Assembly: GCA_025360015.1 (NCBI GenBank)
Contig: JANYCZ010000023.1
Coordinates: 62,001 to 126,000, forward strand
Source of the DNA: Verrucomicrobiota bacterium
GTDB lineage: Bacteria > Verrucomicrobiota > Verrucomicrobiia > Verrucomicrobiales > Verrucomicrobiaceae
DNA length: 64,000 nt
Reading direction: 5' to 3'
The notes under the pieces were generated by a model. The model did no database searches, was not told the DNA's origin, and saw only the letters and a program-made list of their open reading frames with translations. Both the position numbers and the translations under genes were made by a program. This document shows positions 34,877-44,098 of the stretch, one piece after another (position 1 is the stretch's first letter; the number at the start of each line of letters is the position of its first letter).

Positions 34877-35374
34877 TTATTCAGCGGTGACGGCTTCAGC
34901 GGCGGCCTTCTTTGGAGCGGCCTTTTTCTTGGCTGGGGCCTTTTTGGCAGGTGCTTCGCCTTCGGCGGCAGGTTCGGCTGCGGCTTCGGGTTCAGGGGCT
35001 GCGGTGGTCTTGGGCACGTAGGCGTCCACCCACTCGATGTAGGCCATCGGAGCGGAGTCGCTGCGGCGCTGGCCGAGCTTGGTGATGCGGGTGTAGCCAC
35101 CGACGCGGTCCTTGGAGGCCACGGCGATCTCTTCGAAGAGCTTCTTCACCATGTCTTTATGACGGAGTGAGGAGAGGGCGGTGCGGCGCGCATGGAGGGT
35201 GCCGCGCTTGCCGAGGGTGACGAGCTTCTCCGCGTAGGGGCGGAGGGCTTTGGCCTTGGCCAGAGTGGTGCGAATACGACGATGCTCGATGAGCGAGCAT
35301 GTGAGATTCATGAGCAGCGCGTCGCGGTGATCTTGCTTGCGCTGAAGTTTGACGATTTTTCTTCCGTGTTTCAT
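34877..35374 (-). CDS. rplQ: 50S ribosomal protein L17 with Ala/Lys/Glu C-terminal extension
   Basis: The first ~122 residues are canonical L17: MKHGRKIVKLQRKQDHRDAL, LIEHRRIRTTLAKAKALRPYAEKLVTLGK (family block at ~28-56), GGYTRITKLGQRRSDSAPMAYIE. L17 sits near the peptide exit tunnel of the large subunit. A ~43-residue tail of Ala, Glu, Pro and Lys (APAKKAPAKKKAAPKKAA) extends beyond the roughly 120-130 residues usual for the family. It is 34 bp downstream of rpoA, the standard order of the alpha operon. Confidence 0.97.
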   Translation of the reverse strand: MKHGRKIVKLQRKQDHRDALLMNLTCSLIEHRRIRTTLAKAKALRPYAEKLVTLGKRGTLHARRTALSSLRHKDMVKKLFEEIAVASKDRVGGYTRITKLGQRRSDSAPMAYIEWVDAYVPKTTAAPEPEAAAEPAAEGEAPAKKAPAKKKAAPKKAAAEAVTAE

Positions 35375-35408
35375 GTCCTAAAATTTGTCTAAATTCTTCT
35401 GTGATTGA

Positions 35409-36530
35409 TTACTCGTCTTCGTCGTCTTCGGCGGGCAGATGGCTGTCCACCAGCTTGGTGAAGTCGAGGGAGTCGGCTTCTTCATCGTCGTCGCCGATCA
35501 TGCTGCTGCGGGCGAGGAGGGAGACACCGCCAGGGGTGGCCTCAAGCAGCGCGGGATCGAACTTCATGCCGAGAGAGAGCCCAAGCTCTGCGAGCTTTTC
35601 CTTGATCTCGGTGAGGGACTTCTTGCCGAAGTTGCGGTAACGAAGCATTTCGCCTTCGGTCTTCATGGCCAGCTGGCCGACGCTGGTGATGTTGGCGTTG
35701 TTGAGGCAGTTGGCGGCGCGGACGGAGAGTTCGATCTCGTTGACGCTCATATTCAGGAGCTTGCGCAGCTCGCTGTTTTCTTCGCTCTGAGCTTCCGGTG
35801 CGGCTTCGAATTCGACGGCCTTGTCGTCATAGTTGACGAAGACGTCGAGGTGATGGCGCAGGATGGCGGCGGACTGCAGGAGGGAATCCTGAGGGGTGAT
35901 GCGGCCGTCGGTCCAGATGTCGAGGACGAGCTTGTCATAGTCGGTGTTCTGACCGACGCGGGTGCTTTCCACGGCGTACTTGACGCGGGTGACGGGGCTG
36001 TAGATGGAGTCGATCGGGATGACGCCGATGGGGGTGTCAATGCGCTTGTTTTCTTCCCAGGTGGAGAAACCACGGCCGACGCGGACTTCGAATTCGCATT
36101 CGAACTTGGTCTTGCGGTCGAGCGTGCAGATGACGAGGTCCTTGTTGATGACTTCGTAGTGGTTGTCATCCTTGATGTCACCGGCGGTGACGGCGCCTTC
36201 TTTGTCGGCGAGGATGGACAGGAGGCGGGGCTCCTTGGCGTCGCTGTGGTGCTTGAAGCGGACCTTCTTGAGATTCAGGATGATCTGAACGACGTCTTCG
36301 AGAACACCTGGAAGGGTGGTGAATTCGTGTTCCGCACCGCGAATTTTCACGGAAGTGATGGAGGCGCCTTCAAGGGAGGAGAGAAGGACACGGCGGAGGG
36401 AGTTCCCAATCGTGTGACCGTAACCTTTGTCGAAAGGTTCGGCGATGAACTGGGCGTAGGTTTCGGTTGCCGTGGCCTCGTTTTTGACAAGGCGGCTGGG
36501 CATCTCGAATCTGGCAAGACGTACTGACAT
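35409..36530 (-). CDS. rpoA: DNA-directed RNA polymerase subunit alpha
   Basis: The 373-aa protein has the alpha N-terminal dimerisation domain (AEPFDKGYGHTIGNSLRRVL; SLEGASITSVKI) and the C-terminal domain (LNMSVNEIELSVRAANCLNN; GKKSLTEIKEKLAELGLSLG) that binds UP elements and activators. The ATG at 36530 (MSVRLARFEMPSR) is chosen because the longer frame enters non-coding DNA. An acidic tail (LPAEDDEDE) of about 40 residues follows the alpha-CTD. rplQ follows, but rpsD, often directly upstream, is absent; instead there is a 355-bp leader. Confidence 0.97.
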   Translation of the reverse strand: MSVRLARFEMPSRLVKNEATATETYAQFIAEPFDKGYGHTIGNSLRRVLLSSLEGASITSVKIRGAEHEFTTLPGVLEDVVQIILNLKKVRFKHHSDAKEPRLLSILADKEGAVTAGDIKDDNHYEVINKDLVICTLDRKTKFECEFEVRVGRGFSTWEENKRIDTPIGVIPIDSIYSPVTRVKYAVESTRVGQNTDYDKLVLDIWTDGRITPQDSLLQSAAILRHHLDVFVNYDDKAVEFEAAPEAQSEENSELRKLLNMSVNEIELSVRAANCLNNANITSVGQLAMKTEGEMLRYRNFGKKSLTEIKEKLAELGLSLGMKFDPALLEATPGGVSLLARSSMIGDDDEEADSLDFTKLVDSHLPAEDDEDE

Positions 36531-36885
36531 AGGATTTGTGGATAACACTAACGGCCGGGTTACCTCCGGGCGAGATCCCTGCACATCTCGAAGAGAGGCA
36601 GGCGCGGAGACCAACGGCGAATGGATGACGACTCGCAGGGGGCGGGGAGTATGGAAGCCGGTCTTTAGAATGCAACCGGGAATTTTAGAGGGGGAAGGTG
36701 CCGGGAAGACGCATGAAGAGGCGAGGTGAGGCGTCTCGTCCAATCCGAAGGACGAAAAGGACGGAAAGACGGAAAGGAGACCTTGGTGGGAAGCGCGGAG
36801 CCGTGTTTTGCGCAGGTCCACAAGCGGAGCACAAGGCAAAACAGTCGGCGTTTGATTCAGTTTATATCAATGGTAAGCGTAGTGC
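36531..36885. other. 355-bp divergent region upstream of rpoA
   Basis: No gene is supported. It contains a purine-rich tract with GGACGAAAAGGACGGAAAGA (36750-36769) repeating the unit GGA(C)GAAA, and a GACGC...GCGTC palindrome around 36709-36733. A TATAAA-like hexamer near 36860-36870 on the minus strand could be a -10 element for rpoA. Confidence 0.5.
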
Positions 36886-37392
36886 ATGAAGAGATGGCTT
36901 TGGTTGGCAAGAATAGCCCTGGGCCTCGTTGTCGGTGGGGTGATTTCCGTGGTCACGACCTCACTCGTCCGCGTCATTTTGCGGATTGAGTATTCGGATG
37001 AGCCTGTGATTTCAGAATGGAGCATTGAGTCAAATGACCCGATGCCCGACAGCATGAAAAGCGTCGTAGGGGAAGGCGCGGGGATGAGTTTGGAGCGTGC
37101 TCTCATTGTGAAGCAGGATTTTCATCGACTGTTTGGTGATCATCCCCCGAGGCCGGAAATAATCCGGTTTACTTGTTGGAAGGTTGTCGATCCGGCCTTG
37201 CAGGAGGAAATTCTCCAAAACGTTCGAGTGCCAGACAAGCGTTACAGATGGATGGAAAATACATATCAATACAGTCGCTTTAAGCCTCAGTGGTGGCCCG
37301 CCGACTTGACGCCTTTCTTGCCTCACGAGAATAAATTTCAGACCAGACGTTCTCTATTTGTTTCTTTGAGCGATCGCACCCGCCTCTATTGA
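36886..37392 (+). CDS. Membrane-anchored hypothetical protein
   Basis: The 168-aa protein has an N-terminal membrane segment (~7-31, ARIALGLVVGGVISVVTTSLV) and a soluble domain with SLERALIVKQDFHRLFG, PRPEIIRFTCWKVVDP and aromatic-rich ENTYQYSRFKPQWWP. GC is lower than in flanking genes. No family is recognised. It stands alone on the plus strand, divergent from rpoA. Confidence 0.6.
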   Translation: MKRWLWLARIALGLVVGGVISVVTTSLVRVILRIEYSDEPVISEWSIESNDPMPDSMKSVVGEGAGMSLERALIVKQDFHRLFGDHPPRPEIIRFTCWKVVDPALQEEILQNVRVPDKRYRWMENTYQYSRFKPQWWPADLTPFLPHENKFQTRRSLFVSLSDRTRLY

Positions 37393-37497
37393 AGAGGGGG
37401 ATGTCCGACTGCCGTAAAATGTTTCACGCTGGTTTTTTGGAATGGACAGGCTTCGGTTTTCTCCGGTTAATCGTGGCAGCTCCACCCACGCGTTTTT

Positions 37498-38568
37498 ATG
37501 TCTGAAGTCACTGCCCTTTCAAAATTTGCCTGCCCGGCCTGCGGTGCTGAGGCCGTATGGACGCCTTCTAAAAAGGCGCTGGTCTGCCCTTACTGCGGCA
37601 TGGTGTCGCCTGCCGAGCTCAAAGCCGACGGCAAACTTGTGGAGGAGAATGACCTGGTGGCGATGCTGCGGGCCATTCCCGATGACCAGCGTGGCTGGGC
37701 GGCGGCGCGCAAGACGGTGAAGTGCCAGAGCTGCCAGGCCATCTCGGTGTTTGATGAAAAGCGGGTGGCGCAGAATTGTGACTTTTGCGGCTCGCCGGCC
37801 ATCATCGCCATGGATGATGTGGGCGCGCCGATCCGCCCCGGCAGCCAGCTTCCCTTCAAAATTGCCGAAAGCCAGGTGCGCGAGGACATCCGCCGCTGGT
37901 ATGCCAGCCACTTCTGGGCGCCGAATGCCCTGGGGCAGAAGGCCATGACCGACACGCTGCATGGCATGTACCTGCCGTTTTGGACCTTTGACGCGCATGC
38001 GGAGTGCCCCTGGGAGGCGGAGGCGGGGTACCACTATTATACGACGGACGACAAAGGGAACCGTACCCAGCGGACCCGGTGGGAGTATGCGTCCGGCCAC
38101 ATCAGCAGCGATTTCGACGATGTGCTGGTTCCGGCCTCGAAAGGTGTGAAATCAGCGTTGCTGGAGAAACTGCAGCCTTTTCCGACCACCACGGATCTGC
38201 TCCCTTATGATCCGGGTTATCTCTCCGGCTGGGTGGTGGAGCAGTATCAGATCGATCTCGTGCAGGCGGCGGAGAACTCACGTGGACGGATGGATGGCAT
38301 GCTGCGCAGCCAGTGCACCTCGCAGATCCCCGGAGACACCAGCCGCAATCTGAGAATCTCCCCAGACTACAGCGCGCGAACTTTCAAGCATGTGCTGCTG
38401 CCGGTGTGGCTGCTGACCTACACCTATGGCACGAAGAATTACCAGGTCACCGTCAACGGTGCCACGGGCAAGATCGGTGGCGAATACCCGCTGAGCTGGG
38501 TGAAAATCGCCATCGCTGTCGTGATCGCGCTGATCATCCTCGGCATCTTCGTGGCGTCCCAGAACTGA
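37498..38568 (+). CDS. Double zinc-ribbon protein with C-terminal membrane anchor
   Basis: The 356-aa protein opens with two zinc ribbons: Cys12/15-Cys30/33 (CPACG...CPYCG) and Cys76/79-Cys94/97 (CQSCQ...CDFCG). A ~230-residue domain follows with MTDTLHGMYLPFWTFDAHAE and FKHVLLPVWLLTYTYG, ending in a single transmembrane helix (~334-353). Similar proteins are loosely annotated as TFIIB-type zinc ribbons or as PriA-like, although no helicase part is present here. It precedes the permease by 6 bp, so the two are co-transcribed. Function unknown. Confidence 0.8.
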   Translation: MSEVTALSKFACPACGAEAVWTPSKKALVCPYCGMVSPAELKADGKLVEENDLVAMLRAIPDDQRGWAAARKTVKCQSCQAISVFDEKRVAQNCDFCGSPAIIAMDDVGAPIRPGSQLPFKIAESQVREDIRRWYASHFWAPNALGQKAMTDTLHGMYLPFWTFDAHAECPWEAEAGYHYYTTDDKGNRTQRTRWEYASGHISSDFDDVLVPASKGVKSALLEKLQPFPTTTDLLPYDPGYLSGWVVEQYQIDLVQAAENSRGRMDGMLRSQCTSQIPGDTSRNLRISPDYSARTFKHVLLPVWLLTYTYGTKNYQVTVNGATGKIGGEYPLSWVKIAIAVVIALIILGIFVASQN

Positions 38569-38574
38569 GCCCGC

Positions 38575-39699
38575 GTGAATTTTCGCTTTCGAGAACTGCC
38601 CATCGCCATCGCGCTGCTCGCGATCTGTGTGTTCTTTGCTGTGAAGGAGCCGGCGTTTCTTGGCGCGCGCAATCTGTCGATGCTCGTCACGGAGCTGTCG
38701 ATCACCGCGACGCTGGCGATGGGCATGCTGCTCATCCTGTTGCCGGGGCATATTGATTTGTCTGCGGGCAGCGGCGTCGGTTTGCTGGGCGGCATCGCGA
38801 GTGTGCTGGTGTTTCATTATCACCTGCCGGCACCTGCGGCGCTGGGGGTGGGGTTTGTCTGCGGCGTGTTGATCTGGATGGCCATGGGGGCTTTCATCGT
38901 GTGCGAGCGCATGCCCGCCTTTATTGTCACGCTCGGAGCGCTGCTGATTTTCAAGGGGCTGTTCTGGCTCGTCATCGACAACGCGACCGTGCCCGTGGCT
39001 GCTGGCGGGCAGAGCAATCTGTACTCGCTGCTCACCACCTACTACTTGCCGTTGGGGCTGGGCTGGCTGCTCGCGGCGGGACTGGTGCTTGCGCTGGTCT
39101 TTGCCACGCTCAGTGCGCGTAAGCGCCGCTTGGAACATGGCTTCGCGGTGGACAGCAAGGAGATGACGTTTTTGCGTCTGTTCATCACCGCGCAGGCCAT
39201 CGCCCTGTTTGTGCTCGTCACCGGGCAGTTTCGTGGGATACCGCTGCCGTCGCTCATTCTCGGCGGTGTGACGCTGATCGTGTATGCCGTCACGCAGCAC
39301 ACGGCGCTGGGGCGGCACTTGTATGCCATCGGTGGGAGCGCGGAGGCGGCTATGGTATCTGGGGTGCCGATGAGGCGCACCGTGATCGCCGCCTACAGCG
39401 GCATGGGAGCCATCGTGGCCATCACGGGCTTCATGCAGACCGCCTATGCCGGATCTTCTACGACGACTGTGGGAGATCTGATGGAGCTGGATGCTGTGGC
39501 CGCGTGTGTGATCGGCGGCGTCAGTCTGCGCGGCGGGCGTGGCAATGTGCTGGGCGTGCTCCTTGGGGCGCTCATCATTGCGTGCCTGCTGAATGGCATG
39601 ACGCTGATGTCCGTGCCGCCGGAGCGGAAGTTCATCGCGCGGGGAGTTGTGCTGATTCTTGCGGTGTGGATGGATATGCGGCTCTCTCGGAGGCAATAA
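38575..39699 (+). CDS. ABC sugar-transporter permease (XylH/RbsC type)
   Basis: The 374-aa permease (GTG start at 38575) has about ten hydrophobic segments and BPD_transp_2 features: GHIDLSAGSGVGLLGGIAS after TM2-3, ERMPAFIVTLGALLIFKG, and the coupling segment HLYAIGGSAEAAMVSGVPMR, followed by DAVAACVIGGVSLRGGRGN. This pattern is that of xylose/ribose-type importers, closest to XylH by the long middle insertion. No ATPase (XylG) or binding protein (XylF) gene lies nearby. The gene is 6 bp after the zinc-ribbon gene. Confidence 0.9.
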   Translation: MNFRFRELPIAIALLAICVFFAVKEPAFLGARNLSMLVTELSITATLAMGMLLILLPGHIDLSAGSGVGLLGGIASVLVFHYHLPAPAALGVGFVCGVLIWMAMGAFIVCERMPAFIVTLGALLIFKGLFWLVIDNATVPVAAGGQSNLYSLLTTYYLPLGLGWLLAAGLVLALVFATLSARKRRLEHGFAVDSKEMTFLRLFITAQAIALFVLVTGQFRGIPLPSLILGGVTLIVYAVTQHTALGRHLYAIGGSAEAAMVSGVPMRRTVIAAYSGMGAIVAITGFMQTAYAGSSTTTVGDLMELDAVAACVIGGVSLRGGRGNVLGVLLGALIIACLLNGMTLMSVPPERKFIARGVVLILAVWMDMRLSRRQ

Positions 39700-39750
39700 C
39701 GAAATCAGAATGACGAATGACTGAATCTCTGCATTCGTCCTTCTTTCTCT

Positions 39751-40632
39751 ATGTCCGCCACCAGCCTCCTCAAACAGCACCTGCAGCAGCGTCAGTTGCA
39801 GGGGAAGACGCATGTCGCGATGCGCCCGGGGACGATGGAGAAACTGAGCGGGCTGGGGCGTGAGCCTTTGGTTCGCGCCGTTGCCGAGCCTGAGCCGCTG
39901 AGGTCTTTGGGGGCGGCACCTGCACCTGCTGCGCGTATCATTCGCGACACGCCGCCTCCGCCGGAGACGAAGAAGGTGGAGTTGCTCGAAGTGGCGGGGG
40001 CGACGATCGAAGAAAAGCTCGCGGCGCTGCGTGCGATGGCGGAGACGTGGGAGCCTGCCCTTGCGATGACGGGTCTGCGCAAGACGATGGTCTTTGCCGT
40101 GGGCAGTGCGCAGGCATCGCTGATGTTTGTGGGTGAAGCACCGGGAGCGGAAGAGGAAAAACTGCGCGAGCCGTTTGTGGGTCCGGCAGGGCAGAAGCTC
40201 ACGGCCATCATCAAGGCGATGGGGCTTGACCGCCCGCAAGTGTACATCAGCAACATCTGCAAATTTCGTCCTGCGATGGACAACCAGGGAAGTGGCAACC
40301 GCAAGCCGGAGGCTGCGGAGATGCGCGCCTGCCTGCCGTTTGTGCTGACGGAGATTGATCTCATCAAGCCGAAGGTCATTGTGGCGCTCGGTGCCACGGC
40401 CGCGGAAGGGCTCGGTATTCCTGGCAGTGTGGGCGGTCTGCGCGGGCGGTTTCACAGCACCAGCGGCATTCCGACGATGGTCACTTATCATCCGTCTTAC
40501 CTGCTGCGGGAGGAGAAAACGGGGGATGGCATTCGTGCCAAACGCGCGGTGTGGGAGGACATGCTCAAGGTCATGGAGCAGCTCGGTCTGCCCATCAGTG
40601 AGAAGCAGCGTGGCTATTTTCTGGCAAAGTAA
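39751..40632 (+). CDS. Uracil-DNA glycosylase superfamily (family 4-like) protein lacking canonical Fe-S cysteines
   Basis: The 293-aa protein has motif 1 GEAPGAEEE (129-137), FVGPAGQKL (142-150) and the C-terminal motif TYHPSYLLR (245-253), all typical of family 4 uracil-DNA glycosylases, which remove uracil from DNA. The N-terminal ~95 residues are an extra Pro-rich region. In canonical family 4 enzymes a CxxC pair precedes motif 1; the aligned positions are Glu101 and Leu104. Only Cys170 and Cys194 remain, and Cys170 is shifted. It lies between the permease (51 bp) and a molybdopterin enzyme (29 bp), all on the plus strand. Confidence 0.85.
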   Translation: MSATSLLKQHLQQRQLQGKTHVAMRPGTMEKLSGLGREPLVRAVAEPEPLRSLGAAPAPAARIIRDTPPPPETKKVELLEVAGATIEEKLAALRAMAETWEPALAMTGLRKTMVFAVGSAQASLMFVGEAPGAEEEKLREPFVGPAGQKLTAIIKAMGLDRPQVYISNICKFRPAMDNQGSGNRKPEAAEMRACLPFVLTEIDLIKPKVIVALGATAAEGLGIPGSVGGLRGRFHSTSGIPTMVTYHPSYLLREEKTGDGIRAKRAVWEDMLKVMEQLGLPISEKQRGYFLAK

Positions 40633-40661
40633 GCATGGCCGCGACCGTTTGATCTGTCGCC

Positions 40662-41882
40662 ATGAAGGCCAAAGCAATCTCACGTCGTGATCTGTTCAGG
40701 CTCGGCACCGCAGGCGCTGCGGTGCTCGCGAGCACTGAACTGCAGGCGGCAGGGAAGAAGGCCGGGCCGGTGTGTGAGGACGGCGGCTGCTGCATCACGC
40801 CTTCGGGGGATTTTTACAATGTGGAGCGCGGCAATCCGCTGCCGTACAAGCTGCCTATCGAGAAGCAGCGGGAGATCGGCATGGTGCGGGAGACGTGGCA
40901 GCTTGAAGTCATCGCAGACCCGACGAGCAATGCGAAGATCGAGCATCCCATGCTGCGCAGCAATGGCACGGCGCTGACGTTTGAGAAGTTGATGGAAATC
41001 GCGAAGACGAAGGCGGTCAGCTACCTAAAGGTCATTACCTGCAACAACCTCGCCGATCCGCTGGGGCATGGGCTGTGGGAAGGTGTGCCGCTACGCGATG
41101 TGCTGTGGCTTTGCGGGCCGGTGGAAAACCTGCGACATGTCTGGTATCACGGTCATCACAACGAGGAGCCAAAGCAGATCTTCAAATGTTACCTGCCGAT
41201 GAACCGCGTCTTTGAAGATCCGCCCGGGGAACTGCCGGTGATGCTCTGCTACAAGCTCAATGGCGAATTTCTCAGCGGAGAGCGCGGTGGGCCGGTGCGC
41301 ATGATTGTGCCGGAGGCGTATGGTTTCAAATCGGTGAAGTGGCTGCAGCGCATCGGCTTCACCAATGCGCATCAGTCCGATGATACGTATGCGAACGGCA
41401 ACAACGACATCAACTCGTGGCTCAAGACCTTTGCGCGCTTCGGCGATCTGCCGGACAAGCTCAGCGCGAAGGATGAACTGACGCTGCATGGCAATGCGCA
41501 GGTGGGCATCTCAGGGCTCAAGCAGGTGCAGTACTGGCTGCGGGATGTGAACACACCGCTGCCCGCGAACGACCCCCACTTCACCCAAGCGCCGTGGCAG
41601 GAGGCGCAGATCGTGCCCTTTGATGGCGGCGGCATTGCGGGCTTTAAAGGCGCGCCGCTGCACCCGGTGCAGTTTGATCCCGTGACGCGCAGGCCGCGTG
41701 AGTGGCCCATGCGACACACATTGTGCCGCTGGATCGCCAAGCCGGTCAGGCTTGCGGCTGGCAAGTATGAGCTGCGCTGCCGCACGGTCGATGCGAATGG
41801 CCATGCGCAGCCGATGCCGCGTCCGTTTCCGAAGTCCGGGAAGAACCACATTCAGAAGGCGCTGGTGGAAGTGGTGGCGTGA
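40662..41882 (+). CDS. Sulfite oxidase-family molybdopterin oxidoreductase
   Basis: The 406-aa protein has a Tat-like signal (SRRDLFRLGTAGAAVLAS) and an oxidoreductase molybdopterin-binding domain: the Moco-ligand candidate Cys127 in VITCNNLADP, the HVWYHGHHNEEP segment, and ERGGPVRMIVPEAYGFKSVKW. A C-terminal beta domain (~300-406; YELRCRTVDANGHAQ) matches the Mo-co dimerisation domain. This is the SoxC/sulfite dehydrogenase branch. No cytochrome or haem subunit is adjacent. The product probably acts in the periplasm; the substrate is unknown. Confidence 0.88.
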   Translation: MKAKAISRRDLFRLGTAGAAVLASTELQAAGKKAGPVCEDGGCCITPSGDFYNVERGNPLPYKLPIEKQREIGMVRETWQLEVIADPTSNAKIEHPMLRSNGTALTFEKLMEIAKTKAVSYLKVITCNNLADPLGHGLWEGVPLRDVLWLCGPVENLRHVWYHGHHNEEPKQIFKCYLPMNRVFEDPPGELPVMLCYKLNGEFLSGERGGPVRMIVPEAYGFKSVKWLQRIGFTNAHQSDDTYANGNNDINSWLKTFARFGDLPDKLSAKDELTLHGNAQVGISGLKQVQYWLRDVNTPLPANDPHFTQAPWQEAQIVPFDGGGIAGFKGAPLHPVQFDPVTRRPREWPMRHTLCRWIAKPVRLAAGKYELRCRTVDANGHAQPMPRPFPKSGKNHIQKALVEVVA

Positions 41883-41909
41883 GACGTTGCACCTGAAACA
41901 CGGGGATCT

Positions 41910-44090
41910 TTATGAGGAAAGGATCAGCTGCCCCTGCAGTACGCTGTGGAGAGTCTGCAGCAGGGTTTCTGTGGTGTAGGGTTTGGGAATGAAGTGCTTG
42001 ACGCCTTCCTTGGTGGCCTTGGCCGCGTTGATGCTGGTGCTCAGGCCGCTGGCGGCAATGATGCGCACCTGCGGATTTAAACTCATCAGCACCTGGATCG
42101 TTGCCGGCCCGTCCATCAAGGGCATCATCATATCTGTGACCACCACGGCGATCTCCTCTTTTCGACTGGCGTACAAGGCCGATGCCTCCGTGCCGTCGGC
42201 TGCCAGCAGCACCCGGTAGCCGAAGGCCTCCAGGATCTGCTGGACGACCTGTCTCACATCGGCCTCATCGTCAACCACCAGCACCAGTTCGCCGTGGCCG
42301 CGTCGCAGTTCGGTTTGCACGCATGCCTCCACCCCGGTGGATGCTGCTGTATGAGCTGGGAGACACACAAGAAACTTGGTGCCTACGCCAGGTACGCTCT
42401 CCACATGGAGAAAGCCATGATGGCTTTTGATGATGCCCAGAGAGGTGGACAAACCCAAGCCGGTGCCTTTGCCGAGTTCCTTGGTGGTGAAGAAGGGTTC
42501 GAAGATGCGCTCGATCACCTCCGGGGGCATGCCGGTGCCGGTGTCCTCCACTTGAATGACTATATACGGTCCGGGCGCGCCTTCGCCGTTGGGGCCGGCG
42601 TGGTGTTCATCAATCATCAGATTGCAGGCAGAGAGCTTCAATACGCCGCCGTCGGGCATGGCATCCCGCGCATTGACGCAGAGATTGAGCAGGACCTGGT
42701 GGAGCTGGGTGGGATCTCCCTGCACGGCCCACAGGTCCGCCGGGATCTCGCTGCGGACCTGGATGGTCTTGAGGAAGGTTTCATTGGCGATTTTTTCGAT
42801 CTCTTTGATCAAATGGCCGACCTGCACAGCCAGCTGCTTCCCTTCCATTCCGCTGGCAAAGGTGAGCAACTGCCGGACCATGCCCGCGCCGCGCTTAACG
42901 CTGCTTTCCATGGTCGAGAGCACTTTCATGTCCCGCTGATCCTTCTCGCGCAATTTCAGCAGCTCGATGGACATGAGGATGGGGGTCAGCGCATTGTTGA
43001 GGTCATGGGCGATGCCGCCAGCCAGGGTGCCGATGCTGTCCATGCGCTGGGCGCGCAGCAACTGCTGCTCGAGTTTCTTCTTTTCAGTGATGTCGGTGTT
43101 GATGGCGAGGATGCCCTGCGGCTGACCGGCGGAATTGCGCAGCAGGGTCCAGCGCGCCTCAACCAACAGCTTGCCGCCCGCGCGGGTGACCTGCTGGAGC
43201 TCACCCGTCCACTCGCTGAGTCTGACGATGCCGGCGACAGCCGTCTCAAACGGGGTGACCTCCCGATAGAGCAGCTCGGAGGCGCGGCGTCCGATGACTT
43301 CCTCGGCGGCCCAGCCGTAGATCTTTTCAGCGCCTTTATTCCAGTAGGTGATGCGGTGCTCCAGGTCGCTGACCACAATGGCGTGGGTGGTTTTGTCGAG
43401 CAGGGCGGCCTGCTCGCGAAAGCATTGCTCCAGACGCCCGCGCTCCGCCATTTCATGCCGTAGGCTTTCACAAGACAGTCGTTCTTTTTCGCGGCTGCGC
43501 ACAGCTTCCTCCATGGAGGATTCCAGCTCCTGCGTGCGCAACTGCACCCGTGCTTCGAGGTCGTTCATGAGACCTTTGAATTCCTGCTGCGTCCGCCATT
43601 TTTCCGTCAGGGCGTTGGCCAGTTGCAGCACCTCGACGGTGTCGAAGGGTTTTTTGAGGATGAGCAGGCGGTCGCGCGGTTTGATCTGCTCCTGCATGTC
43701 GCTCCATGAGTAGTCGGAGTAGGCGGTGCAGATGACGATCTGCAAGTCCGGGCAGATGGCCCAGATCTGCCGGGTCGTTTCGATGCCGTCCCAGCCCGGC
43801 GGCATGCGGACATCGACGAAGGCCATGGTGTAGGGACGCTTCTCATCCAGCGCACGCTGGATGAGGTCCAGCCCTTCCTGACCTTGGGAAGCAGAATCCA
43901 CTTCGTAAACGACGCCTGCTGCGATGGCGGCGGGCGCATCGCCAAAGATGGCGGCTTCGTCCGCCTCGATGCCGCGTGCGTTCGCCGGGACATCAACCGG
44001 CACAAGGATTTTACGGAAATCCTCGTGGATTGCCGGGTTGTCATCAATGATCAACAGTCTGCGGTTTTTGATGAGATCGACGGGCTGCAT
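41910..44090 (-). CDS. Hybrid histidine kinase: REC-PAS-HisKA-HATPase-REC
   Basis: The 726-aa soluble protein begins with a receiver domain (~10-160; phospho-acceptor candidate Asp93 in FVDVRMP, with an insertion at ~30-65), a coiled coil (~165-225), a PAS domain (~232-340), HisKA with His362 in GGIAHDLNN, an HATPase domain (~465-590) and a second receiver (~605-720; Asp653 in VVTDMMMP). This layout suits a multistep phosphorelay. It is 8 bp downstream of the membrane-bound sensor gene, so the two are co-transcribed, and the first receiver may take phosphate from that kinase. Confidence 0.94.
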   Translation of the reverse strand: MQPVDLIKNRRLLIIDDNPAIHEDFRKILVPVDVPANARGIEADEAAIFGDAPAAIAAGVVYEVDSASQGQEGLDLIQRALDEKRPYTMAFVDVRMPPGWDGIETTRQIWAICPDLQIVICTAYSDYSWSDMQEQIKPRDRLLILKKPFDTVEVLQLANALTEKWRTQQEFKGLMNDLEARVQLRTQELESSMEEAVRSREKERLSCESLRHEMAERGRLEQCFREQAALLDKTTHAIVVSDLEHRITYWNKGAEKIYGWAAEEVIGRRASELLYREVTPFETAVAGIVRLSEWTGELQQVTRAGGKLLVEARWTLLRNSAGQPQGILAINTDITEKKKLEQQLLRAQRMDSIGTLAGGIAHDLNNALTPILMSIELLKLREKDQRDMKVLSTMESSVKRGAGMVRQLLTFASGMEGKQLAVQVGHLIKEIEKIANETFLKTIQVRSEIPADLWAVQGDPTQLHQVLLNLCVNARDAMPDGGVLKLSACNLMIDEHHAGPNGEGAPGPYIVIQVEDTGTGMPPEVIERIFEPFFTTKELGKGTGLGLSTSLGIIKSHHGFLHVESVPGVGTKFLVCLPAHTAASTGVEACVQTELRRGHGELVLVVDDEADVRQVVQQILEAFGYRVLLAADGTEASALYASRKEEIAVVVTDMMMPLMDGPATIQVLMSLNPQVRIIAASGLSTSINAAKATKEGVKHFIPKPYTTETLLQTLHSVLQGQLILSS

Positions 44091-44098
44091 ACGGTTTA

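Noticed and set aside
36840-36885. Possible tRNA or small RNA in the gap upstream of gene 36886
   Set aside because: No cloverleaf or terminator could be drawn; only an AT-rich patch is visible.
38278-40683. Open antisense frame of ~800 codons opposite the permease/UDG genes
   Set aside because: It is full of His, Arg, Gln and Pro with no recognisable domain, typical of the antisense frame in high-GC coding DNA. The plus-strand genes have clear family motifs.
42294-43463. Plus-strand frame of 389 codons within the hybrid kinase gene
   Set aside because: It is antisense to HisKA/HATPase domains; no credible protein family.
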